DNA of 18,188 nucleotides from Pseudomonadota bacterium (GTDB lineage Bacteria; Pseudomonadota; Alphaproteobacteria; Rhizobiales; Xanthobacteraceae): contig JAEYAU010000093.1 in the NCBI GenBank assembly GCA_023404705.1, forward strand, positions 1 through 18,188, in the 5' to 3' direction. The notes beneath the pieces were generated by a model. That model had not been told where the DNA came from, searched no databases, and saw only the letters and a list, made by a program, of their open reading frames with translations. The first letter of the stretch is position 1, and each line of letters opens with the position of its first letter. Below, in pieces: positions 7,318 to 14,854 of this stretch. A program made the position numbers and the translations under genes.

Positions 7318-8097
7318 TCAGCCTCCGAACTTGCTCGGGTCGGGCTTGCGTTTCTCGGCGAAGCTCTTGGAGAGCTCCTTGCTCTCGTCGCTTTCCAGAT
7401 AGGAGCGCAGCAGCAGGTCGTGCGCCATGCGCGAGAGGCCCGAGACGCCGCCATGCCGCGCATTGAACGCCGCCTTCACGGAGGCGAGCGCGAACGGTCC
7501 GCGATCTGCGATCTCCAGCGCGAAGGCTTCGGTCTCCTTCTTCAGGTCCGCGTCCGGCACGACCTTGTTGATTAGGCCCATCTGCAGTGCTTCCGCAGCG
7601 CTGATCTTCGGGTTGCGGAACCAGATCTCCTTCGCGCGCTTCTTGCCGACCAGGTCCTCGAGATACCAGGTGCCGTAGCCCGCATCGAACGAGCCCATCA
7701 TCGGCCCGACCTGGCGGAACACCGCGCTCTCCTTCGCGATCGTGCAGTCGCAGACCATCTGCAGCACATTGCCGCCGCCGACCGCGAAGCCGTTCACCGA
7801 GGCGATCACCGGCTTCTGCAGCTTCTCGATGGCCTCGTACATTTCCAGCGTCGGCAGCGTGCCCGCATAGAGGATCGTGTCCTCCATGCCGTCTTTGCGT
7901 CCGCCGATGCAGAAGAACTTGTCGCCCGCGCCCGTGATCACGATCACCCGCGTGCGCGTCTCGCGCCGGATCTCGTTGATGCAGTCACGGATCTCGTGAC
8001 ACATCGTGGCATTGAACATGTTTCCGTCCTGCGGACGGTTGAGCGTGATGGTGCCGATCGGCCCCTGCTCGTCGTAGAGGATGGTCTCGTAGGCCAT
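7318..8097 (-). CDS. BadI/MenB-type crotonase (possible 2-ketocyclohexanecarboxyl-CoA hydrolase-like ring-cleavage enzyme)
   Basis: A 259-residue crotonase of the BadI/MenB subgroup. Diagnostic features are GGGNVLQMVCD at 107-117 (Asn where hydratases have the first Glu), the stretch GPMMGSFDAGYGT at 131-143 with Asp138, KKRAKEIWF at 152-160, and Tyr233 in RSYLESDE. Asp and Tyr at these places are active-site residues in MenB and BadI. BadI hydrolyses 2-ketocyclohexanecarboxyl-CoA to pimelyl-CoA; MenB does the reverse kind of C-C chemistry on naphthoate. No other men genes are present, and the neighbours are a CoA ligase, an acyl-CoA dehydrogenase, a hydratase and an SDR. I therefore favour a ring-opening (retro-Dieckmann) hydrolase. 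The exact ring is not known. It starts nine bases after the CoA-transferase gene. Confidence 0.82.
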   Translation of the reverse strand: MAYETILYDEQGPIGTITLNRPQDGNMFNATMCHEIRDCINEIRRETRTRVIVITGAGDKFFCIGGRKDGMEDTILYAGTLPTLEMYEAIEKLQKPVIASVNGFAVGGGNVLQMVCDCTIAKESAVFRQVGPMMGSFDAGYGTWYLEDLVGKKRAKEIWFRNPKISAAEALQMGLINKVVPDADLKKETEAFALEIADRGPFALASVKAAFNARHGGVSGLSRMAHDLLLRSYLESDESKELSKSFAEKRKPDPSKFGG

Positions 8098-8106
8098 GGG
8101 CTTCCT

Positions 8107-9363
8107 TCACGTGATGCGGTCGGCCGCGAGGGCCTGGATGCGCTCGTCGCTGTAGCCGAGCACGGATTTGAGCACGGATTGCGTGTGCTCGCCGAGTCGT
8201 GGCGGCGCGCTGCGCGGCACATTGGCGGCGCCGTCGAGCCAGAAGCCGGTACCGATCTGCGGAACCTCGCGGCGGCCGTCGGCCAGCCGGTAAAAGAGGC
8301 CGCGCGCCGCGAGGTGCGGATCGCTCGCAACCTCGTCCACGCGGTTGATCGGCCCGGCCGGCACGCGCGCAGCGCCGAACAGCGCCAGCCACTCGGCGCG
8401 CGGCTTCTGCCGCAGCACCTCCTGGATACGCGTCACGATCGCGCCGCGCGCGGTGCGGCGCTTGGCGTTGCTGTCATAGCGCGGGTCGGCGCCGAACTCC
8501 GGATCGCCCACGGCCTGCCAGAAGCGCGTCCAGATCCCGTCATTGGCGAGGCCGAGGGTGATCGGCGCGTCAGCGGTCTCGAAGGTCTGGTAGATGGCGA
8601 TCACGCTGTCCTTGGCGCCTGAGCGGCGCGGCACCTCGCCGGAGCCGAGATAGGGCACGATGCGGCAGGCGAGGAAGCGTGTCATGGACTCGGTCAGCGA
8701 CACGTCGACCACGCGGCCGCGGCCCGATTTCATGCGCGCGAACAGCGCCGCCACTGTGGCGAGCGCCGCGTCCTCGCCCGCCAGCATGTCGGCGGCCGGC
8801 GCGCCGATCTTCTGCGGCTCGCTCTCGGCCGCGCCCGTCAGATCCATCACGCCCGAATAGCCCTCGGCGATCAGGTCGTAACAGGCGAGGTCGGCGCGCT
8901 CGCCCGCGAGGCCGAAGCCGGTGATAGACACGTAGATCAGATCGCTCTTCAGGGCCGTGAGCGTCGCGGCATCGAGCCCGAGCTTCTTGGCCGTGCGCGG
9001 GATCTGGTTGACGATCACGACATCGCAGGCGCGCACGAGATCGTGCAGCACGGCGCGTCCGGCGTCACTGGTGGTATCGAGTGTGATGCTCTGCTTGTTG
9101 CGGTTGACGCTCAGGAACCACAGCGACTCTGCGTCGAGGAAAGGCGGGCCCCAGGCGCGGGCGTCATCGCCGCCGCCGGGCCGCTCCACCTTGATCACCT
9201 CGGCGCCGAGATCGGCGAGCAGCAGGGTCGCGTAAGGCCCCGCGACCGAGGTCGTGAGATCCAGCACTCGCACACCGTCGAGCAGGTCGAAGCCATGGCC
9301 GGGCCGCACCGCGGGCAGGCGGCGGAACGGCGCATCGGCAGCATCGGATCGGGTCATCGACAT
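8107..9363 (-). CDS. Family III CoA-transferase (CaiB/formyl-CoA transferase type)
   Basis: A 418-residue CaiB/BaiF-family CoA-transferase and the first gene of the minus-strand operon. It has the N-terminal VRVLDLTTSVAGPYATLLLADLG segment, VNRNKQSITLD at 87-96 and the likely nucleophile Asp192 in PAADMLAGEDA, aligned with Asp169 of CaiB and Frc. It therefore looks like a true transferase, unlike the racemase-like paralogue at 449-1564. It would move CoA from a donor thioester to a carboxylic acid. The start at 9363 (MSMTR) lies about 18 bases downstream of the transcription start predicted from the sigma-54 promoter, which excludes the longer open frame up to 9519. An ATG at 9357 is the alternative. 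The ribosome site (GAAG) is weak. Confidence 0.88.
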   Translation of the reverse strand: MSMTRSDAADAPFRRLPAVRPGHGFDLLDGVRVLDLTTSVAGPYATLLLADLGAEVIKVERPGGGDDARAWGPPFLDAESLWFLSVNRNKQSITLDTTSDAGRAVLHDLVRACDVVIVNQIPRTAKKLGLDAATLTALKSDLIYVSITGFGLAGERADLACYDLIAEGYSGVMDLTGAAESEPQKIGAPAADMLAGEDAALATVAALFARMKSGRGRVVDVSLTESMTRFLACRIVPYLGSGEVPRRSGAKDSVIAIYQTFETADAPITLGLANDGIWTRFWQAVGDPEFGADPRYDSNAKRRTARGAIVTRIQEVLRQKPRAEWLALFGAARVPAGPINRVDEVASDPHLAARGLFYRLADGRREVPQIGTGFWLDGAANVPRSAPPRLGEHTQSVLKSVLGYSDERIQALAADRIT

Positions 9364-9391
9364 GGTGGTGCTTCGGGTTGCACCGTTCTTG

Positions 9392-9407
9392 AGCAATGCA
9401 CGTGCCA
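9392..9407 (-). promoter_or_regulatory. Sigma-54 (-24/-12) promoter of the catabolic operon
   Basis: The minus strand reads TGGCACGTGCATTGCT. It has the invariant GG and GC of the -24 and -12 elements at the required spacing and fits the consensus TGGCACG-N4-TTGCW at every position. The predicted start of transcription is near 9381, leaving an 18-base leader before the ATG at 9363. The gene for a sigma-54 activator diverges from the same region. Confidence 0.88.
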
Positions 9408-9464
9408 GTCTGTGCCGCGAACACGGAGGGGCGATTTTCGCAATCCCACGTGGCCGCAGGGGCG

Positions 9465-9493
9465 TTCCCTGTCGTTGCCTCGCACAGCATAAT
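9465..9493 (+). promoter_or_regulatory. Candidate sigma-70 promoter of the activator gene
   Basis: TTCCCT (9465-9470) and CATAAT (9488-9493) are separated by 17 bases. The -10 box matches five of six consensus positions and the -35 box is poor. Transcription would begin near 9500, giving a leader of about 55 bases to the GTG at 9555. No sigma-54 element faces this gene. The evidence is weak because a single AT-rich hexamer decides it. Confidence 0.3.
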
Positions 9494-9500
9494 CCAATAT

Positions 9501-9519
9501 GTGTCTTCGACAACGACAC
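9501..9519. promoter_or_regulatory. Candidate activator-binding site, TGT-N11-ACA inverted repeat (site 1)
   Basis: GTGTCTTCGACAACGACAC is a perfect inverted repeat with arms GTGTC and GACAC and a 9-base centre. It lies about 95-110 bases upstream of the -24 element of the catabolic operon, the usual distance for a sigma-54 enhancer. The same arms recur in front of the transporter operon. An overlapping second inverted repeat, TCTTCG-N9-CGAAGA, occupies 9504-9524. Being close to the probable start of the regulator gene, it could also give autoregulation. Confidence 0.45.
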
Positions 9520-9554
9520 GAAGAAGAATTGCGTCTGAGTTCCGGGAGGACGCG

Positions 9555-11177
<1,623 letters not shown>

Positions 11178-11204
11178 CGTTGGGTCGCGATGCTGCAGGG
11201 CACA

Positions 11205-11223
11205 ATGTCTACGCGGCGGACAC
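11205..11223. promoter_or_regulatory. Candidate activator-binding site, TGT-N11-ACA inverted repeat (site 2)
   Basis: ATGTCTACGCGGCGGACAC has the same arm pattern and spacing as site 1 (TGTC-N9-GACA). It is about 180-200 bases upstream of the -24 element of the transporter operon, within the normal range for a sigma-54 enhancer acting by DNA looping. Bases between the arms differ from site 1, as expected for a protein site and not for a copied segment. Confidence 0.45.
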
Positions 11224-11236
11224 GCGCCAGCGTTGG

Positions 11237-11257
11237 GATGTCGTTCGGGCAAACATC
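11237..11257. promoter_or_regulatory. Candidate activator-binding site, GATGT-N11-ACATC inverted repeat (site 3)
   Basis: GATGT at 11237-11241 and ACATC at 11253-11257 give a five-base inverted repeat with the same TGT-N11-ACA core. Its centre is 33 bases from the centre of site 2, about three helical turns, so two activator dimers could bind on one face of the DNA. The fourth outer base (G of GACA) is A here, so it is a weaker match. Confidence 0.35.
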
Positions 11258-11404
11258 TTCAACCATGCGCGCCGGCATGCTTCGATGCGGCCAGCGGTCG
11301 CTCGGCCGCGACAGTGCTTGCGGCGTCGCTCGGATTCGGCTGCACTGCCGCGCCGCGCGCCCGTGATGCAGTTTCGCGGTGAGAAACGGCACGCCCATCC
11401 GCAA

Positions 11405-11420
11405 TGGCACATCCATTGCT
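11405..11420 (+). promoter_or_regulatory. Sigma-54 (-24/-12) promoter of the ABC transporter operon
   Basis: The plus strand reads TGGCACATCCATTGCT, the same TGGCAC-N5-TTGCT pattern as the promoter at 9392-9407. The predicted transcription start is near 11431, giving a 66-base leader to the ATG at 11497. Sharing this rare promoter class with the catabolic operon ties uptake and breakdown to one activator. Confidence 0.88.
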
Positions 11421-11496
11421 AATGGGACGTCACGTGTCCGAGAGTCGCGACTTCGGCTCCGGTCAGAGAAAAATATGATCCAGGGAGGGCTACGAC

Positions 11497-12819
11497 ATGA
11501 GGATCCAGCATCAGTTCATGAAGCGTCTCGCGACGGCGACCGCGCTCGGCGGCGCCATCGCGCTGCTGCCCGGGCTCGCCGCCGCGCAGCAGCCGGCTGC
11601 CAGCGTGAAGCTCGGCATCGTCACATTCCTCACCGGCCCGGCCGCCGGCCCGTTCGGCATTCCGGCGCGCAATGCGGCCGAGATCCTCATCGAGGGCCTG
11701 AACGCCGGCAAGGTGCCGGCGCCTTACAATCAGGTCGGTCTCGCGGGTGCGAAGATCGAGCCCAGGATCATTGACGAGGCCGGCTCGACCGCCCAGCAGG
11801 TGACCGAATATCGCAACCTCGTGCAGCGCGACGGCGTCGAGGCGATCGTCGGCTACATCTCCTCGGGCAACTGCCTTGCCGTGACGCCCGTCGCCGAGGA
11901 GCTCAAGACCATCACGGTTCTGTTCGACTGCGGCACGCCGCGCATCTTCGAGGAAGCGCCGCGCAAATACGTGTTCCGCGCCACGCCGCATGCCACCATG
12001 GATGGCGTCGCGGCCGCGCGCTACATCGTCGAGAAGAAGAAGAACATCACGTCCTATTCGGGCATCAATCAGAACTACGCCTGGGGTCAGGACTCCTGGC
12101 GCGATTTCGTCGCGGCCATGAAGGCGCTGGCGCCGAAGGCGGCCGTCGACAAGGAGCTGTTCCCCAAGCTCTTCGCCGGCGAGTACGGCGCCGAGGTCTC
12201 CTCGCTGCTCACCTCGAAGAGCCAGGTGATCCACACCAGCTTCTGGAACGGCGACCTGGAGAGCTTCATCTTCCAGTCGAGCGCGCGCGGCCTCCCGCAG
12301 CGCATCCCGATGATCATGACGGCCGGCGAGACCGCGGTCGCGCGGCTCGGCAACAAGATGCCGGACGGCACGATCATCGGCGCGCGTGGCTCGCACGGCG
12401 TGTTCTTCTCGCCCGACAACGAGCTGAACAAGTGGTTCAAGCAGGCGTTCCAGGACCGCTTCGGTGTTGCGCCGACTTATCCGTCCTACCACATGGCGCA
12501 GTCGATCCTCGGCTTGAAGGCCGCATGGGAGAAGGCCGCCAAGGCGAAGAACGGCGCCAAGCCGTCGGTCGACGAGGTCATCGCCGCCTTCGAGGGCCTC
12601 GAATTCCAGGCGCCCAGCACGACCATCAAGATGGCGCTCGGCAAGGGCCATCAGGGCATCGGCGACATCTCCTACGGCACCTACAAGTTCAACAAGCAGA
12701 AGGGCCAGCCCGAGATCGTCGACGTCGTGAAGTACCCGGCCGAGTGCGTGAATCCGCCGGCCGACATGACCTCGACGGCCTGGCTCGAAGGCGGCATGCA
12801 GGGCGCCAAGTGCAAGTAA
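11497..12819 (+). CDS. Branched-chain-amino-acid-type ABC transporter, periplasmic substrate-binding protein
   Basis: A 440-residue type I periplasmic binding protein (LivK/Peripla_BP_6 class). The Sec signal peptide spans residues 1-30 (charged MKR at 8-10, a hydrophobic run, then PGLAAA before QQ). The mature protein begins with the family-typical strand VKLGIVTFLTGPAAGPFG; later VEAIVGYISSGNCLAVTPVAEE and FRATPHATMDGVAAARYIV match the lobe-forming core. A cysteine pair within the first lobe (GNCLAV, FDCGTP) and one near the C-terminus (AECVNPP, GAKCK) may be disulfide-bonded. In Rhizobiales many such proteins bind aromatic or other organic acids rather than amino acids; given the catabolic operon next door, an organic acid is likely here. 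The ribosome site AGGGAGGG is eight bases from the ATG. Confidence 0.93.
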   Translation: MRIQHQFMKRLATATALGGAIALLPGLAAAQQPAASVKLGIVTFLTGPAAGPFGIPARNAAEILIEGLNAGKVPAPYNQVGLAGAKIEPRIIDEAGSTAQQVTEYRNLVQRDGVEAIVGYISSGNCLAVTPVAEELKTITVLFDCGTPRIFEEAPRKYVFRATPHATMDGVAAARYIVEKKKNITSYSGINQNYAWGQDSWRDFVAAMKALAPKAAVDKELFPKLFAGEYGAEVSSLLTSKSQVIHTSFWNGDLESFIFQSSARGLPQRIPMIMTAGETAVARLGNKMPDGTIIGARGSHGVFFSPDNELNKWFKQAFQDRFGVAPTYPSYHMAQSILGLKAAWEKAAKAKNGAKPSVDEVIAAFEGLEFQAPSTTIKMALGKGHQGIGDISYGTYKFNKQKGQPEIVDVVKYPAECVNPPADMTSTAWLEGGMQGAKCK

Positions 12820-12838
12820 GGCCTTCCCAAGTAAGGCC
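12813..12838 (+). repeat. Short tandem duplication across the binding-protein stop codon
   Basis: The 11 bases CAAGTAAGGCC occur at 12813-12823 and again at 12828-12838, a 15-base period. The first copy contains the last base of the Lys codon context and the TAA stop. It looks like a small slippage duplication and adds spacer before the downstream hairpin. No function is evident. Confidence 0.6.
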
Positions 12839-12857
12839 GCTGGCCGCTTGATCGCAT

Positions 12858-12886
12858 GAGGCCGCGCTTCGGCGCGGCCTCAGTTT
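12858..12886 (+). terminator. GC-rich intercistronic hairpin (attenuator-like) between binding protein and permease
   Basis: GAGGCCGCGC (12858-12867), a TTCG loop (12868-12871) and GCGCGGCCTC (12872-12881) form a perfect 10-base-pair stem capped by a stable tetraloop. Only a three-T run (12884-12886) follows. Such hairpins after the binding-protein gene of ABC operons stop part of the transcription or protect the upstream mRNA, so the binding protein is made in excess. I expect partial, not full, termination because the permease gene has no promoter of its own that I can see. Confidence 0.7.
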
Positions 12887-12911
12887 GCAACGCCTCGCCT
12901 GGAATTCGATC

Positions 12912-13808
12912 GTGCTGACAGCCTTCGCAATCGTCACGGATGGGCTCGTCTACGCGGCCTATCTGTTCGTGGTCGCGATCGGCCTCACCCTGATCTTCGG
13001 GGTGATGAAGATCCTCAACGTCGCCCACGGCTCGTTCTACGCGTTCGGCGCTTATGGCGCAGCGACCGCGGTCGGCATCTATTTCGATCGCGGGCTGCCG
13101 GACGCGGGCGGCTTCCTGTTCATGGTGCTGGTCGCGATGGCGATCGGGCTCGTGATCGGCCTGATCCTCGAGCGCGGCATCCTGCGCCTCGCCTATGGCC
13201 GCGACGAGGTCGTCATCGTCCTCATCACCTATGCGGTGTTCCTCATCCTCGAAGACACCATCATTCTCATCTGGGGCCCGGGTTCGCTCGCCGCCTATCA
13301 GCCGCTGGTCGTTGCCGGCAATGTTGAGGTCGGGCCGCTGATCCTGTCGGGCTACGACATCGGCCTCGTGATCTTCGCGGCGCTGTTGGCGCTCGGTGGC
13401 GGCTATGCACTCAATCGCACGCGCCCGGGCCGCCTGCTTACGGTGGTCATCTTCGACCGCGAGGCCGCGGCAGCGCTCGGCATCAACGTCACGCTCGTCT
13501 ATACGGTCACGTTCGCGCTCGGCGCAGTGCTCGGCGCGCTCGGCGGCGCCGTGATGGCGCCGAAGATCTCCGTGACGCTCGGCATCGGCGTCGAGGTCAT
13601 CGTGCTCGCCTTCGCGGTGGTCGCGATCGGCGGCATGGGCTCCATGGAGGGCGCGCTGGTCGGCGCCCTCATCGTCGGCCTCTGCCGCGCCGCGGCCGTG
13701 CATCTCGCGCCGCAGATCGAGCTGTTCGTGATCTACGGCGTGATGGCGCTGGTGCTGATCGTCCGGCCGCACGGCCTGTTCTCGCGCGCGCAGCCGAGGA
13801 AGATCTAG
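12912..13808 (+). CDS. Branched-chain-type ABC transporter permease (LivH-like)
   Basis: A 298-residue integral membrane protein with about eight hydrophobic segments. The LivH hallmark GLTLIFGVMKILNVAHGSFYAFGAY is near the N-terminus, and the region VVAIGGMGSMEGALVGALIVGL near the C-terminus holds the loop that contacts the ATPases. It forms the inner-membrane channel with the LivM-like partner. I chose the GTG at 12912 because GGAA lies seven bases upstream and because homologues have about ten residues before this first helix. A TTG at 12885 would add nine residues but sits on the hairpin with no ribosome site. The gene ends at a TAG that merges with the palindromic repeat following it. 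Confidence 0.88.
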   Translation: MLTAFAIVTDGLVYAAYLFVVAIGLTLIFGVMKILNVAHGSFYAFGAYGAATAVGIYFDRGLPDAGGFLFMVLVAMAIGLVIGLILERGILRLAYGRDEVVIVLITYAVFLILEDTIILIWGPGSLAAYQPLVVAGNVEVGPLILSGYDIGLVIFAALLALGGGYALNRTRPGRLLTVVIFDREAAAALGINVTLVYTVTFALGAVLGALGGAVMAPKISVTLGIGVEVIVLAFAVVAIGGMGSMEGALVGALIVGLCRAAAVHLAPQIELFVIYGVMALVLIVRPHGLFSRAQPRKI

Positions 13809-13856
13809 CGCATGATCCCGAAAAGTGGACACCGGTTTTCGGAAAAGATCATGCGC
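13808..13856. repeat. Rhizobiales-type dispersed palindromic repeat
   Basis: Nested palindrome: outer arms GCGCATGATC (13808-13817) and GATCATGCGC (13847-13856), inner arms CCGAAAA (13818-13824) and TTTTCGG (13836-13842), centre GTGGACACCGG. I recognise the pattern as the very common intergenic repeat of Bradyrhizobium, Rhodopseudomonas, Nitrobacter and relatives. Here it lies between two permease genes of one operon, beginning at the stop codon. In RNA it would fold into a long hairpin, possibly affecting mRNA stability. Confidence 0.85.
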
Positions 13857-13909
13857 AAACAAAGTATCGAGCCACGCATGAGATCCAATCCGAAGGGATG
13901 GCACCTCTG

Positions 13910-14854
13910 ATGGCTACCCGTTCCACACTGGTCGGCGGTCTCGCCTTCCTGATTCTCGCCGCGGCCGCGCCGGCGCTGCCGCCATGGCTCGTCTCGCTCG
14001 CCACCATCGCTTTCGCGCACGCTCTCGTGGTGCTCGGCCTCATCGTGATGTGGCGCGCGGGTCTTGTCCCCTTCGGACAGGCGCTCTACTACGCGATCGG
14101 GGCTTACGCGGTCGCGCTGCTCGGCCGTTTCACGGGGACCACCGACGCATTGCTGATGATCGTGGTCGGCGGCATCGCGGCCAGCATTGTCGCATTCCTG
14201 GTCGGCTTCCTCCTCGCGCGCTATCGCGAGATCTTCTTCGCCATGCTCAGTCTGGCGATGTCGATGATCCTCTATGGCGTGCTGGTGAAGACGGAGGTGC
14301 TCGGCTCGACTGACGGCTTCAACGTTGCGCCCGCGACCTTCCTCGGCTGGGCGCCGCACGGCGCGACCCTCAACCTCGCGCTCTTCTGGCTCGTCCTCGC
14401 GATCTCGGCCGTCTCGGCGGTGCTGATTGCCCGCTACTTCAAGTCGGTCGCCGGCGCGATCGCAGTGCCGGTGCGCGACAACGAGATTCGCATCGAGTTC
14501 CTCGGCCTTTCGGTGAACCGGCTGATCCATCTCAAGCTCGTGATCTCGGGCTTCCTGGCCGGCGTCGCCGGTGCGCTCGCCGCCATGACGATCTCCCACG
14601 TCGATCCGCAAATGGCCTACTGGACCACGTCGGGCGGCTTCGTCTTCGTCACAATTCTCGCGGGTGCCGGCTCGATCGCGGCCGCCTTCGTCGGCTCCTT
14701 CATGTTCGAGATGCTGCGCTCGATCGCGGTCGCGCTGGTGCCAGGCGCTTGGCAGATCATCCTCGGCGGCGTGCTGCTGGTCACGATTCTGTTCGTGCCC
14801 GACGGCCTTGGTTCGCTCTTCATGCGCAAGGTGCGCGGAAAGGAGGGCGCATGA
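13910..14854 (+). CDS. Branched-chain-type ABC transporter permease (LivM-like)
   Basis: A 314-residue integral membrane protein, the second permease. It opens with two or three hydrophobic segments, then GLVPFGQALYYAIGAYAVALL, the LivM-type motif that follows the first helices. RDNEIRIEFLGLSVNRLIHLKLVISGFLAGVAGAL is the conserved cytoplasmic coupling region and next helix; the end is LFVPDGLGSLF. Two in-frame ATGs are possible: at 13898 the purine-rich AAGGG touches the start codon, so the ATG at 13910 with GGATGG eight bases upstream is preferred. The leader before it contains the palindromic repeat. The stop overlaps the next ATG (ATGA), so the ATPase is translationally coupled. Confidence 0.9.
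   Translation: MATRSTLVGGLAFLILAAAAPALPPWLVSLATIAFAHALVVLGLIVMWRAGLVPFGQALYYAIGAYAVALLGRFTGTTDALLMIVVGGIAASIVAFLVGFLLARYREIFFAMLSLAMSMILYGVLVKTEVLGSTDGFNVAPATFLGWAPHGATLNLALFWLVLAISAVSAVLIARYFKSVAGAIAVPVRDNEIRIEFLGLSVNRLIHLKLVISGFLAGVAGALAAMTISHVDPQMAYWTTSGGFVFVTILAGAGSIAAAFVGSFMFEMLRSIAVALVPGAWQIILGGVLLVTILFVPDGLGSLFMRKVRGKEGA

Larger units (their letters stand above)
11178..11496. other. 319-base control region between activator gene and ABC operon
   Basis: No convincing protein-coding gene lies here; short open frames on both strands have no ribosome site or recognisable product. It holds two TGT-N11-ACA inverted repeats (11205-11223 and 11237-11257), a sigma-54 promoter (11405-11420) and a leader of about 66 bases ending in a strong ribosome site (AGGGAGGG at 11482-11489). 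A short GTCGC-N6-GCGAC repeat near 11297-11312 is too weak to call. I see no clear terminator for the activator gene. Confidence 0.7.

Noticed and set aside
7318..8097. Assignment as menB of menaquinone synthesis
   Set aside because: No men genes nearby, and the operon is catabolic with a CoA ligase, acyl-CoA dehydrogenase and sigma-54 control.
9411..9423. TGT-N7-ACA as a further activator site next to the catabolic promoter
   Set aside because: The spacing (7) differs from the shared N11 pattern and the flanking arms do not match.
9396..9554. Extended N-terminus of the activator starting at ATG 9396
   Set aside because: The extra 53 residues overlap the sigma-54 promoter of the opposite operon and have no domain character. 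GTG 9555 has a strong ribosome site.
11290..11320. GTCGC-N6-GCGAC hairpin as a terminator for the activator gene
   Set aside because: Only five pairs, no T tract, more than 100 bases after the stop; expected by chance at this GC content.
11419..13904. Long minus-strand open frames (about 410 codons each) opposite the binding protein and first permease
   Set aside because: Low-complexity charged products typical of antisense frames in GC-rich DNA; no ribosome site or homology, and the plus-strand genes are certain.
13899..13920. TGGCAC near the LivM start as a third sigma-54 promoter
   Set aside because: No TTGC element at the required spacing; it reads CTCTG then ATGGCT.
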